A model generated the notes under the pieces. It was not told where the DNA came from. It saw only the letters and a program-made list of their open reading frames with translations, and ran no database searches. From NCBI GenBank assembly GCA_023441125.1, contig JAEZQV010000354.1, forward strand, positions 1-7,496: a stretch of 7,496 nucleotides of DNA, in the 5' to 3' direction. Position 1 is the stretch's first letter. Every line of letters begins with the position of its first letter. The translations under genes were made by a program, and so were the position numbers. The stretch is from Bacillota bacterium. Its GTDB lineage: Bacteria > Bacillota_C > Negativicutes > Sporomusales > Sporomusaceae. This document shows, piece by piece, positions 1 to 6,804 of the stretch.

Positions 1-1574
1 TCTTCGGGCAGGATACCTTGCAAAGCATGACGCAGCAATCCCTTTTCCCGTTTTTGATAGTATTTCATGCTCCAAGGCACATTCCCGACATATTCAACAA
101 TGCGGTGATCACAAAACGGGACTCTGACTTCCAAGCCAAAGGCCATGCTCATCCGGTCCTTACGATCGAGTAATGTCGGCATAAATCGCGTAAGACTGAG
201 ATAAAAGATCTGACGCATCCTGGCTGCCAGCGCTTCTTCCCCCGGCAGGGCGGGAACCTCGGCCAAGGCCTCACTGTACCGCTGGGCCACATAGTCCGAC
301 GGATTAATTCTTTGCCGGATGGCCGGCTTTAGCCAGGGGATGCGGATATCCGGCCTGGGCGACCAGGGGAAGGTAGTGGCATTTATCATTTCTTCCCGCT
401 GGAACCAGGGATAGCCACCGAAAACCTCGTCGGCGCATTCGCCTGACAGCGCCACGGTGGCTCCTTTCTTTATCTCCCGGCAAAATAAGTATAAAGAAGT
501 ATCGATATCAGCCATGCCCGGCAAATCCCGGGCTAAAGCCGCCGGTTGCAGGCTTCCTGCCAGTTCGGGGGTATCCAATAAGATAGTATGGTGGCAGGTG
601 CCGAAATATTCGGCAACCCTGGCAACCCAGGGAGCATCCGAATTGGGCTGAAAGCTGCTGGCCTTAAAGTATAAGTCATTATCGACATAATCAACCGAAT
701 AGGTGTGCAAATTGCCTAAACCCGCCTCTTTATAAGACATGGCCGCCAGCGCAGTCAGGGCACTGGAATCCAGTCCGCCTGACAGCAGGGTGCAGATGGG
801 CACATCGGAAACCAATTGCCGTTTGGCCGTATCAATCAGGAGTTCACGCACTTTAGCCGCGGTGGCGGCAAAGTCATCCGTATGCTGATCTGATGCCAGC
901 GTCCAGTACTGTTTAATAACCTTGCCCTGCCGGTTATACATCATACTGTGACCCGGTTTCAATTCGTTAACCCCGCGAAATACACCATGACCGGGGGTTC
1001 TGGCCGGACCGAGCATAAAGACCTCTGCCAGCCCTTCCTCATCCAGTTCCGGGCTGATCAGCGGATTGGCCAGGAGCGCTTTAAGCTCCGAACCAAAAAT
1101 AAAGCTGCTGCCGCGTTCGGCATAAAACAAGGGTTTTACCCCAATGCGGTCCCGCGCCAAAAACAGGCTTTGTTCTGTTTCATTCCAAATGCCAAAGGCA
1201 TATATGCCGTTAAAATGCTGTACACACTCCGGTCCCCATTCGATATACGCCACCAGCAGCACCTCAGTGTCGCAATGCGTAGTGAAGCGGTGTCCTCTGT
1301 CTTCCAGGTCCTGCCTGATCTCAGGGGTGTTGTACAGCTCGCCGTTATATGTGATTACGAACTTTTGACTGCCCCGGAACCGGATCATGGGCTGTGCGCC
1401 CCCCACAGGGTCAATAACACTAAGGCGGCGGTGCCCTAATGCTGCATGTGTTGTGATATAGGCGCCCTGTGCATCCGGTCCCCGCGCAGCCAACGTCTCA
1501 ACCATCGCCGATAAAATATGACTCTGTTCTGTTAAATTCTGTTCCCAGTCAATCCACCCGGTAATCCCGCACAT
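1..1574 (-). CDS. asnB: Asparagine synthetase (glutamine-hydrolysing), C-terminus outside window
   Basis: Cytosolic enzyme that makes asparagine from aspartate, ATP and glutamine-derived ammonia. I translated the minus strand by hand; 524 codons are present and the open frame runs off the left edge. The start at 1574 gives Met-Cys-Gly-Ile, placing the catalytic Cys of the class II glutaminase at residue 2 as the family requires. A GGGAG ribosome site lies at 1584-1588. Glutaminase motifs: HRRLSVID (48-55), YNGELYN (76-82), DTEVLL (102-107). Synthetase motifs: PP-loop SGGLDSS (265-271) and SGECADEVFGGY (377-388), then the RKDRMSMAFGLEVRVPF stretch. Family members of this type are usually about 610-615 residues, so some 90 residues are missing. 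Bacilli have several paralogues (AsnB, AsnH, AsnO); this looks most like the long AsnB/AsnO type, but the paralogue cannot be fixed here. No frameshift was seen. Confidence 0.94.
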   Translation of the reverse strand, partial: MCGITGWIDWEQNLTEQSHILSAMVETLAARGPDAQGAYITTHAALGHRRLSVIDPVGGAQPMIRFRGSQKFVITYNGELYNTPEIRQDLEDRGHRFTTHCDTEVLLVAYIEWGPECVQHFNGIYAFGIWNETEQSLFLARDRIGVKPLFYAERGSSFIFGSELKALLANPLISPELDEEGLAEVFMLGPARTPGHGVFRGVNELKPGHSMMYNRQGKVIKQYWTLASDQHTDDFAATAAKVRELLIDTAKRQLVSDVPICTLLSGGLDSSALTALAAMSYKEAGLGNLHTYSVDYVDNDLYFKASSFQPNSDAPWVARVAEYFGTCHHTILLDTPELAGSLQPAALARDLPGMADIDTSLYLFCREIKKGATVALSGECADEVFGGYPWFQREEMINATTFPWSPRPDIRIPWLKPAIRQRINPSDYVAQRYSEALAEVPALPGEEALAARMRQIFYLSLTRFMPTLLDRKDRMSMAFGLEVRVPFCDHRIVEYVGNVPWSMKYYQKREKGLLRHALQGILPE

Positions 1575-1601
1575 TATTGATCACTCCCACAAAAAGATAT
1601 C

Positions 1602-1643
1602 GCCTGTGAGCTCCAGGCCAGCAAACTGACGCAGTGCACAGGC
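1602..1643 (-). promoter_or_regulatory. Possible structured leader of asnB with two competing stems
   Basis: Just upstream of the asnB ribosome site the minus-strand RNA carries GCCTGTG (1643-1637) and its exact complement CACAGGC (1608-1602). They form a 7-bp stem, extendable by wobble pairs, around a 28-base loop. A second GCCTG (1618-1614) inside the loop can pair with the same CAGGC to give a shorter, mutually exclusive hairpin. A run of five T (1595-1591) follows six bases after the stem, then the GGGAG site. This resembles an attenuator or translation-control leader. It lacks the GGGTGGTACC-type sequence of a T-box, and the pairing was judged by eye, so function is uncertain. Confidence 0.3.
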
Positions 1644-1663
1644 AACGATGCCTCATGTTGATT

Positions 1664-1683
1664 CGCATGCTTATAGATATGCG
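1664..1683. promoter_or_regulatory. Inverted repeat with -10-like element in the asnB/orphan divergent spacer
   Basis: CGCAT (1664-1668) and ATGCG (1679-1683) form a 5-bp dyad separated by 10 bases, the shape of a small dimer-bound operator. On the minus strand the hexamer TATAAG (1675-1670), five of six matches to the -10 consensus, sits inside the spacer. It could serve asnB, with transcription starting near 1663 and the competing stems falling in the leader. The matching -35 is weak (TTGTTA or ATTGTT at 15-16 bases), so promoter and operator are both tentative. Nothing else clear was found in 1575-1788. Confidence 0.25.
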
Positions 1684-1788
1684 TACGGAATAACAATTGT
1701 CACCGGCTGCTCAAGAAAAATGTATGTCGCATGGTGTCAACGGATACGCTAACGACAAGCATACCAGATTCATTTAGGAGGTATTACG

Positions 1789-2079
1789 ATGAGTGAATCC
1801 CAGCAAACTTCGGCAGTAAATAAGGCACCGGAAGCCTCAGCATCACAAAATGAGAATTACCAGGAAGGAACCGATATTGATAATGCCGGTACGGTGTATC
1901 ACGAAAGCGGCCTGAATACCACCCAGGACAACCTCCGGGAAGACGGTCTCAAAGCCGGTAACAAGCACGCCACCAACAGCCTGGTGGCCAGGATGTTATG
2001 GGGCCATGAAGAAAAGGTCAGCCTGAATGCCAGAGTTAACGAAGATGGGGCTTTAGACTTAAACGACGACGTGCGCTAA
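1789..2079 (+). CDS. Small acidic hydrophilic protein of unknown function
   Basis: I do not recognise this 96-residue protein. Coding status rests on a textbook ribosome site (AGGAGGT, 1776-1782, seven bases before ATG) and an intrinsic terminator 27 bases after the stop, which makes it a self-contained single-gene unit. There is no cysteine, signal peptide or membrane segment. The first 35 residues are Ser/Ala/Gln/Asn/Glu-rich and look disordered. The middle (about 40-60) is polar. A short more hydrophobic patch, NSLVARMLWG (63-72), holds the only Trp and may be a helix or interaction site. The tail is Asp/Asn-rich and ends LNDDVR. By composition it is acidic, with about 17 Asp+Glu against 8 Lys+Arg. 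A stress, spore or lineage-restricted protein is possible, but nothing in the sequence fixes a role. Confidence 0.72.
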   Translation: MSESQQTSAVNKAPEASASQNENYQEGTDIDNAGTVYHESGLNTTQDNLREDGLKAGNKHATNSLVARMLWGHEEKVSLNARVNEDGALDLNDDVR

Positions 2080-2105
2080 AGAATGGCTAGGGTTAAAAAT
2101 CCCAA

Positions 2106-2138
2106 AGAAAAACAGGCCGGATTACGGCCTGTTTTTCT
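2106..2138 (+). terminator. Intrinsic terminator after the orphan small gene
   Basis: A perfect stem with arms at 2106-2119 and 2125-2138 (core ACAGGCCG / CGGCCTGT) closes a five-base GATTA loop. The A-rich left arm and T-rich right arm give five T after the GC core, so it could work in both directions. It ends the 96-residue gene and insulates the cupin gene downstream. Confidence 0.9.
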
Positions 2139-2143
2139 CTCAG

Positions 2144-2159
2144 CGTGACTTTTGTCACA
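2144..2159. promoter_or_regulatory. CRP/FNR- or Rex-like operator upstream of the cupin gene
   Basis: The site reads CGTGA-CTTTTG-TCACA: a perfect GTGA/TCAC dyad with the six-base spacing used by CRP/FNR-family regulators (TGTGA-N6-TCACA) and by the NADH sensor Rex (TTGTGA-N6-TCACAA). One outer base differs from the CRP consensus. Its centre is about 82 bases before the cupin ATG, between the upstream terminator and the cupin ribosome site. Candidate -10 hexamers are TAAACT (2181-2186), which would put the dyad near -41, and TATACA (2203-2208), which would put it near -63. The regulator's identity cannot be read from the DNA. Confidence 0.5.
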
Positions 2160-2233
2160 GCCTATAGCCTGATCTTTTGCTAAACTTAAGTCAAAGATAC
2201 CCTATACAGTAAAATATAAGGAGGTTTTTATCC

Positions 2234-2569
2234 ATGGAAAAGCAATTCATAAAAAATATTGAGTTCGCCAAAGCGCTGGAAATGGTCAATCTGGTGGACT
2301 ATCAGCCCGGTAAAGTGGTTAGCCTGACCCTGTCTCAGAATAAAACCCTCAGCATGACCCTGTTTGCCTTTGCCAAAGGCGAAGCCATCAGCAGTCACTC
2401 GGCTCCTGGCGATGCTATGGTTTATATTCTGGACGGCAAGGCGGAAATTACCGTTGGTGCTGAAACAATCACAGCAACTACCGGTCAGGTTGTCGTTATG
2501 CCGGCCGAAGTGCCGCATGCCCTGGATGCCGTAGAAAATTTCAAAATGCTGCTTGTACTTGTTATGTAA
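2234..2569 (+). CDS. Small single-domain cupin protein
   Basis: A 111-residue protein, essentially one cupin beta-barrel. The ATG follows AAGGAGGT (2218-2225) at good spacing. Motif 1 covers residues 49-68: Gly49, His55, then the SAPGDA stretch and VYILDG ending at Gly68. Motif 2 covers 84-95: Gly84, Pro90 and His95 in PAEVPHAL. Only two of the four usual metal ligands are present, His55 and His95. The second His of motif 1 is Ala57 and the expected Glu is Ala61, with Asp60 beside it. Close relatives with an H-x-A-P-x-D-A pattern are common in anaerobic bacteria and mostly uncharacterised, so substrate and activity are unknown. It is soluble with no signal peptide. It appears monocistronic, probably under the CRP/Rex-like site at 2144-2159, and its stop directly touches the stop of the convergent chemoreceptor gene. 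Confidence 0.9.
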   Translation: MEKQFIKNIEFAKALEMVNLVDYQPGKVVSLTLSQNKTLSMTLFAFAKGEAISSHSAPGDAMVYILDGKAEITVGAETITATTGQVVVMPAEVPHALDAVENFKMLLVLVM

Positions 2570-4060
2570 TTATAATCGCAAATCGACTCCCAGCACACCG
2601 CTAAGAGTGCCGGTACCGTTCACAATTGGCAGGGAAATTGTCAGACATGGCTGATGCGATATGGCGGAAACATACACCTCGGATACGTAAAATCGTCCGG
2701 CTTTGGCCTGTTTAAACCAATCCCGGGTCTGAGCATTGGCAATCCCGGCCGGTGGCAGCGAAACCACAAACTGTCCGTCCGGCAGATTGGTCCAGGCGGC
2801 CTCCAGCTCAGAATTCCGGGCTAAGAGGCCGCTTAAAATGTCTTTATGCCCGTCGGCCTTCATGGTAACAATCCGCTCATCCTTGACTGTTTGTTCCAAA
2901 ATATTGCGCAAGTGCGCAACTTTCTTATTCAATTCAGCCTGCTGATTGCTATTTATGTCAATTAGTGTGATTTTGCCGGTAGTAGCCACAAGATTATCGG
3001 CGACTTTAGCCAGCACATCGCCCATTTGCCGTGTATCGCCTAAATGCTTGTCCTGCTGCGTAATGGATGAAGTTACTGCCGTCATCCGTTCTGCCGCTTC
3101 GGCCGTCATACTGGCAATCTGCCCCAGGAAATCGGCTGTCTTTTGCGTAGCGGCCAGCTGATTCTGCCTGGCCGCGCTGGCTTCCGCTACTTTAGCCTCC
3201 ACTTGGGAGCTGGCAACTAAAATTGCCTGCAAACTGGCATCTGCTGCCTGCATCTCTTTGGTGCCAGCCTCTACAGCTATGGCACCGGCTTCGGAAGCCG
3301 TAGCCGCTGCTAATACACCGCCGTCAATTTCGGCCAGCAGCTTATTGGCTGAATTGGCGGCGATGGCACTGGCATCGGATAACTTTTGAATTTCCTGCGC
3401 CACCACGGCAAAGCCTCGTCCGTGTTCCCCAGCCCGGGCGGCTTCAATACTGGCATTTAATGCCAGAAGATTCGTCTGTGCGGAAATTCCCTGAATTGTG
3501 GCCAGAAAACTGTCAATATCCCGGGCCATTTGTGTCAGTGCACTAATCCTCGCACCTACTTCCGCCGCGGCCTCCCGGATAGCCCCCATAGCCGCCGTTA
3601 CTTTGGCAGCCGCCTGGCAGCCTTGCTCGGCCGCATGCTTGGAAGTAATACTGTCCTCATAAATATTGCCTGCTACCGTTGTTATGGTTTGTGCTGCGGT
3701 CATACTCTCATCAATTTGCGCAGCGGCGTGTTTAGTAGCCGCCGCAATATCCTGGGAAAGCTGATCGGCACTGCCCGCTTCCCGCCGCGCTTTTTCCGCC
3801 AAACCGGCGGCCTGTTCAATAACCTCATTCACTTGGTTGACTGCTGCAGCCACCTGACTCGACGAAACCTGCGTTTCCCGCGCAAAAGTCCTGAGCATGT
3901 CCGCCAAAGCGGCAATATTCTCCGCCAGTGGCCTGATTTCGGCCGGATAATCTCCCGGCACAATCGTCACCGACATATCTCCGGCCAAATAGCGGGATGT
4001 CATTTTACTTAACTTGTCAATTGCTTTACTATTGCCAAACCATAGCGCCATAATTATCAA
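2570..4060 (-). CDS. Cytosolic methyl-accepting chemotaxis protein with C-terminal Cache-like sensor
   Basis: A 496-residue chemoreceptor that should control CheA/CheW signalling. The diagnostic hairpin tip is [18 protein letters not shown] (195-212) followed by [10 protein letters not shown], flanked by long Ala-rich coiled-coil arms at about 60-360. There is no transmembrane segment or signal peptide, so the receptor is soluble. Residues 12-60 resemble a HAMP-type linker ([24 protein letters not shown]). Residues about 390-496 look like a Cache/PDC fold: [21 protein letters not shown], then TISLPIV and SGVLGVDL. Sensing is therefore downstream of the signalling domain and inside the cell. 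The start is TTG at 4060, with GGGGAG at 4072-4067 six bases upstream; an in-frame ATG at 4051 would give 493 residues but is 15 bases from that site. No che genes are adjacent, so this is an orphan receptor; its ligand is unknown. Confidence 0.93.
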   Translation of the reverse strand: MIIMALWFGNSKAIDKLSKMTSRYLAGDMSVTIVPGDYPAEIRPLAENIAALADMLRTFARETQVSSSQVAAAVNQVNEVIEQAAGLAEKARREAGSADQLSQDIAAATKHAAAQIDESMTAAQTITTVAGNIYEDSITSKHAAEQGCQAAAKVTAAMGAIREAAAEVGARISALTQMARDIDSFLATIQGISAQTNLLALNASIEAARAGEHGRGFAVVAQEIQKLSDASAIAANSANKLLAEIDGGVLAAATASEAGAIAVEAGTKEMQAADASLQAILVASSQVEAKVAEASAARQNQLAATQKTADFLGQIASMTAEAAERMTAVTSSITQQDKHLGDTRQMGDVLAKVADNLVATTGKITLIDINSNQQAELNKKVAHLRNILEQTVKDERIVTMKADGHKDILSGLLARNSELEAAWTNLPDGQFVVSLPPAGIANAQTRDWFKQAKAGRFYVSEVYVSAISHQPCLTISLPIVNGTGTLSGVLGVDLRL

Positions 4061-4109
4061 TTCACTCTCCCCTACTGAGTGACAGGAACTTACTACGCCT
4101 GCTTTTACA

Positions 4110-4139
4110 AATATATACTATTTTATGGCGAAGTTGCAA
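4110..4139 (-). promoter_or_regulatory. Sigma-A-like promoter of the MCP gene
   Basis: On the minus strand, TTGCAA (4139-4134) and TATATT (4115-4110) are separated by 18 bases; TATATA with a 16-base spacer is an overlapping alternative. Transcription would start near 4103, about 43 bases before the TTG start codon. I saw no flagellar sigma-28 type promoter (TAAA-N15-GCCGATAA) here. The remainder of the gap, up to the pfkA terminator at 4234, shows nothing I can assign. Confidence 0.5.
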
Positions 4140-4233
4140 GGACAAATAAACTGCAGTATACTTTCTGCTGCACCTTTGGGGTAATATTCTTTTAGCGGTG
4201 TACATTATTATTTTGTGGACTCCGCAATTAGAC

Positions 4234-4273
4234 AAAATCCCGCATTATTTCCTGGGAAATAATGCGGGATTTT
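4234..4273 (-). terminator. Intrinsic terminator of pfkA
   Basis: Perfect 17-bp inverted repeat (arms 4234-4250 and 4257-4273, core ATCCCGCATTATTT) around a six-base loop, beginning four bases after the pfkA stop. On the minus strand the hairpin ends in TTTT then GTCTAATT, a short but acceptable T tract. The plus-strand side is also T-rich, so it may act in both directions. It ends the crcB-transporter-pfkA run. Confidence 0.88.
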
Positions 4274-4277
4274 CATT

Positions 4278-5237
4278 TTATTGAGATAGTACTCCGGCCA
4301 AACGATATAATTCCGGATCAATCTCTTTCTTTTTGCCGATAGCATCGGCAATCGGCACTTCGACACACTGATTATTACGGTAGCCAATCATGATATTGCT
4401 TTTTCCTTCAATAAGTGCTCTAACCGCCGTTTCCGCCAGCCGGCTGGCCAAAATCCGGTCGGCTACCGTCGGGGCGCCGCCTCGCTGGATATGACCAAGT
4501 ACAGATACCCTGGTCTCCAAACCGGCTTTGGTCCGGATATACTGTCCCAGGCTCATGGCACTGCCTGCCCCCTCAGCAACCACAACAATACTGTATTGTT
4601 TGCCTTTGGCCCGCGATACCAGGAGCTGCCGGCAAATGTCTTCCTGATTAAAGGGTTCTTCCGGAATCAGAATGATTTCCGCGCCGCCGGCCAAGCCGGC
4701 AGTAAGCGCAATCCAGCCGCAATCCCGGCCCATCACCTCCACCAGCATAACCCGGCCATGGGCCGAGGCGGTATCCCGCAGTTTATTAATAGCGTCCAGC
4801 GCAGTATTTACTGCAGTATCAAAACCAATGGTAAAGTCAGTTCCCCAGATATCATTGTCAATGGTACCCGGCAGACCGACGAATGTAATGCCTAATTCAC
4901 TAAGATACTTGGCACCTGTCAGCGAACCTTCGCCGCCGATAACCACTAAACCTTCAATACCGTGTTGGGCTAAATTGGCTACCGCCTGCTGCCTGCCAGG
5001 CAGTGTTTTAAACTCTTCACTGCGGGCAGTGCCTAAGAATGTTCCGCCCTTCTGAATAATATCGCCGACGGAACGAGAATCCAGTACGGTCATATCACCG
5101 GCAATCATGCCGGCATAGCCATTTCTAATCCCCCAAATTTCAACATCATGTGCTAAGGCCACACGCACGGTTGCCCGTATGGCTGCATTCATTCCCGGGC
5201 AGTCACCGCCACTGGTAATTACCGCGATCTTCTTCAC
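4278..5237 (-). CDS. pfkA: ATP-dependent 6-phosphofructokinase
   Basis: Glycolytic enzyme converting fructose 6-phosphate and ATP to fructose 1,6-bisphosphate in the cytosol. I choose the GTG at 5237: it gives 319 residues, the usual PfkA length, begins KKIAVITSGGD, and has GGAAGG about ten bases upstream. A TTG seven codons earlier (5258) lacks a ribosome site. Residues fall on E. coli PfkA numbering without gaps: GGDCPGMN (10-17), effector-site Arg21 and Arg25, GGTFLGTAR with Arg72, TIDND with catalytic Asp127 and Asp129, Arg162, MGR (169-171), Glu222, Arg243, and GHIQRGG with His249 and Arg252. Gly104 indicates ATP rather than pyrophosphate as donor. The oddity is Glu103 in GGEGS, where ATP-dependent enzymes normally have Asp (GGDGS). 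Allosteric Arg and Lys positions look intact. It has its own promoter and a strong terminator. Confidence 0.95.
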   Translation of the reverse strand: MKKIAVITSGGDCPGMNAAIRATVRVALAHDVEIWGIRNGYAGMIAGDMTVLDSRSVGDIIQKGGTFLGTARSEEFKTLPGRQQAVANLAQHGIEGLVVIGGEGSLTGAKYLSELGITFVGLPGTIDNDIWGTDFTIGFDTAVNTALDAINKLRDTASAHGRVMLVEVMGRDCGWIALTAGLAGGAEIILIPEEPFNQEDICRQLLVSRAKGKQYSIVVVAEGAGSAMSLGQYIRTKAGLETRVSVLGHIQRGGAPTVADRILASRLAETAVRALIEGKSNIMIGYRNNQCVEVPIADAIGKKKEIDPELYRLAGVLSQ

Positions 5238-5321
5238 ACTACCCCTGCCTTCCCGCAAAATCTGTGCATGAATTTGCTATATATTTCGGCGCATAATATC
5301 AATTGCCTGCCGGCTTCACAA

Positions 5322-5351
5322 AAAATATGCGAAAACTTAACAATATGTCAA
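5322..5351 (-). promoter_or_regulatory. Sigma-A-like promoter of pfkA with overlapping dyad
   Basis: On the minus strand a perfect -35 TTGACA (5351-5346) is followed after 18 bases by TATTTT (5327-5322), four of six matches. The start point would be near 5315, about 78 bases before the GTG start. An imperfect 17-bp dyad, CTTAACAATATGTCAAG (5336-5352), covers the -35 and could be a repressor site. No terminator hairpin lies between the transporter stop (5386) and this promoter, so read-through into pfkA is also possible. Confidence 0.6.
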
Positions 5352-5385
5352 GGTTCGCAGAGTACCTGATATTGTAACCAGCTTT

Positions 5386-6804
5386 CTAAATAAGATACAT
5401 GGCGACAAGTGTGGTAACCAACAAACCGAATACCACCGGTAAAAAATTACGTCTGGCAAGCTCAAACGGACTCACACCGCAAATTGCCGCCGCCGGAATA
5501 AGCGCCCACGGTATCAGCGTCCCGCCGCCAACCCAGATAGCCGCAATCTGTCCCAACGCAGTCAGGGTTGCTATCCCCGCGCCAATGGCAGCAGCAAATA
5601 GATGAGCGATCGAACCGGCTAGCGATATCCCCGAAAAGCCGGATCCATCCAGGCCGGTTATGGCGCCGACCAAGGTAACGGTAACGGCACCTACACCGGG
5701 GTTGAGCGGCACTACCCGGGCAATGGCCATCCCTATGTCGTTGACCAACCCCTGTGACCCGGCCGGCAGCACTTGGCCCATGATCTGGCTAATGCCTGCA
5801 TCACCTAAATAAAAGAAAGCGGCAATGGGAATAACAGGACCAAAAACAGCAAAGCCAAATTGAAAGCCATCAATAAGATATGCGGTAATCTTCTCTAACC
5901 CTTGGTGCTTATGGGCTAATAACGCAATCAGTGCCAAAATAAAAACAGCCGTTCCGCCTACGAGCGCAGTGGCGTCTCCGCCCTGGAGCCCGGCGGCGTA
6001 CATAATCCCCACATCCAGCAAGAACAAAGCGGGCACCAGGACTGCCAATATATTTTTTACCGAGTCAGCTAACGGCACTTCCGGCAAAATGGCATCTTCC
6101 CGGTGGTTTGCCGTATATTTACTTTGCAGTAGTTCCGGGTGCTCATCCGCTCGCCGGCCTGCCCCGTTTAATTCCCGCTGCAGCAACCAGTATGCTGTAC
6201 AGGTTGCCGTCAGTCCCATCACAAAGACCAGCGGCACACTGGCGCTTACAACCTCTTGTACAGGGATACCGGCCGCAGCGGCTGTCAGCTTAGGGGCGCC
6301 CTGAATGACAAAATCCCCGGACAGGGCAATGCCGTGGCCAAACAAATTCATAGCCATCGCCACGCCGATTGCCGGCAAACCCGTTCTTACGGCCACTGGT
6401 AAAAGCACTGCCCCAATGAGGGCTACCGCTGGCGACGGCCAGAAAAACCAGGACATTACCAGCATGAGCAGTCCGGTTACCCAGTAGGCCTGGAAGGGCG
6501 TACAAATAAGCTTGGTTACCGGTGCGACCATGGCTTCGTTGATGCCGGTCGCTACCAGTACCCGGCTCATGGCCACAATGAGTGAAATGATCAATATCGT
6601 CCCCAATAACTCTGTAATCGCATAAATAAAGCTGTTAAAAATACTGCTGACCGCCAGATATACGGAGCCTTTAACCAGCAAGCCGATAACAAAGATACCG
6701 ACAATACAGACCAGCGATGTATCCCGTCGCAGCAGCATTACACCTAAAATGATTAGAATAAAGACTATATACACATAATGCAGTACTGTAAGCTCTATTC
6801 CCAT
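5386..6804 (-). CDS. Predicted secondary transporter, multi-spanning, substrate unknown
   Basis: A 472-residue integral membrane protein. The ATG at 6804 follows AGGAGG (6817-6812) by seven bases. Hydrophobic segments lie at about 7-24, 31-49, 63-88, 106-122, 125-151, 187-207, 250-270, 280-297, 315-333, 369-385, 395-425, 429-446 and 453-471. A charged cytoplasmic-type loop at 208-250 splits it into two halves. Small-residue, Gly/Ser/Asp-rich breaks (SGDFVIQGAP at 162-171, TGLDGSGFSGISLAGS at 383-398, WVGGGTLIPW at 424-433) resemble the re-entrant substrate loops of ion-transporter-superfamily carriers for organic acids (DcuC, GntP, CitMHS, NhaC-like). I cannot assign it to one of these families. 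It probably moves an anion or organic acid with Na+ or H+. It lies 52 bases downstream of crcB on the same strand, so cotranscription is likely. A link to fluoride is possible but unproven. Confidence 0.82.
   Translation of the reverse strand: MGIELTVLHYVYIVFILIILGVMLLRRDTSLVCIVGIFVIGLLVKGSVYLAVSSIFNSFIYAITELLGTILIISLIVAMSRVLVATGINEAMVAPVTKLICTPFQAYWVTGLLMLVMSWFFWPSPAVALIGAVLLPVAVRTGLPAIGVAMAMNLFGHGIALSGDFVIQGAPKLTAAAAGIPVQEVVSASVPLVFVMGLTATCTAYWLLQRELNGAGRRADEHPELLQSKYTANHREDAILPEVPLADSVKNILAVLVPALFLLDVGIMYAAGLQGGDATALVGGTAVFILALIALLAHKHQGLEKITAYLIDGFQFGFAVFGPVIPIAAFFYLGDAGISQIMGQVLPAGSQGLVNDIGMAIARVVPLNPGVGAVTVTLVGAITGLDGSGFSGISLAGSIAHLFAAAIGAGIATLTALGQIAAIWVGGGTLIPWALIPAAAICGVSPFELARRNFLPVVFGLLVTTLVAMYLI

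Noticed and set aside
948..1439. Plus-strand 163-codon open frame
   Set aside because: It lies wholly inside the asnB coding region on the other strand, has no ribosome site or recognisable domain, and asnB shows all family motifs across it.
1742..1767. Possible sporulation sigma-E promoter for the 96-residue gene (GGATA then CATACCAG)
   Set aside because: The spacing of 13 bases from ATA to CATAC does not fit the consensus and the start point would be too close to the ribosome site.
1575..1788. T-box leader controlling asnB
   Set aside because: No T-box sequence (TGGNACCGCG-type) or specifier-loop architecture is visible on the asnB strand.
2228..2518. Minus-strand 96-codon open frame opposite the cupin gene
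   Set aside because: The plus-strand cupin has a good ribosome site, operator and domain match; this is its antisense shadow.
3530..4012. Plus-strand 160-codon open frame
   Set aside because: Antisense shadow of the chemoreceptor gene; composition is Arg/Cys-rich with no family resemblance.
4145..4175. Loose inverted repeat around CTGCAG...CTGCTGCA in the MCP upstream region
   Set aside because: Only five-base arms, not positioned on promoter elements, and likely chance.
4491..5055. Two overlapping plus-strand open frames of 134 and 127 codons
   Set aside because: Both are antisense to pfkA, which aligns with PfkA across its full length.
5969..6505. Several short open frames on both strands inside the transporter gene
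   Set aside because: Shadows in other frames of a long membrane-protein gene; no ribosome sites or independent support.
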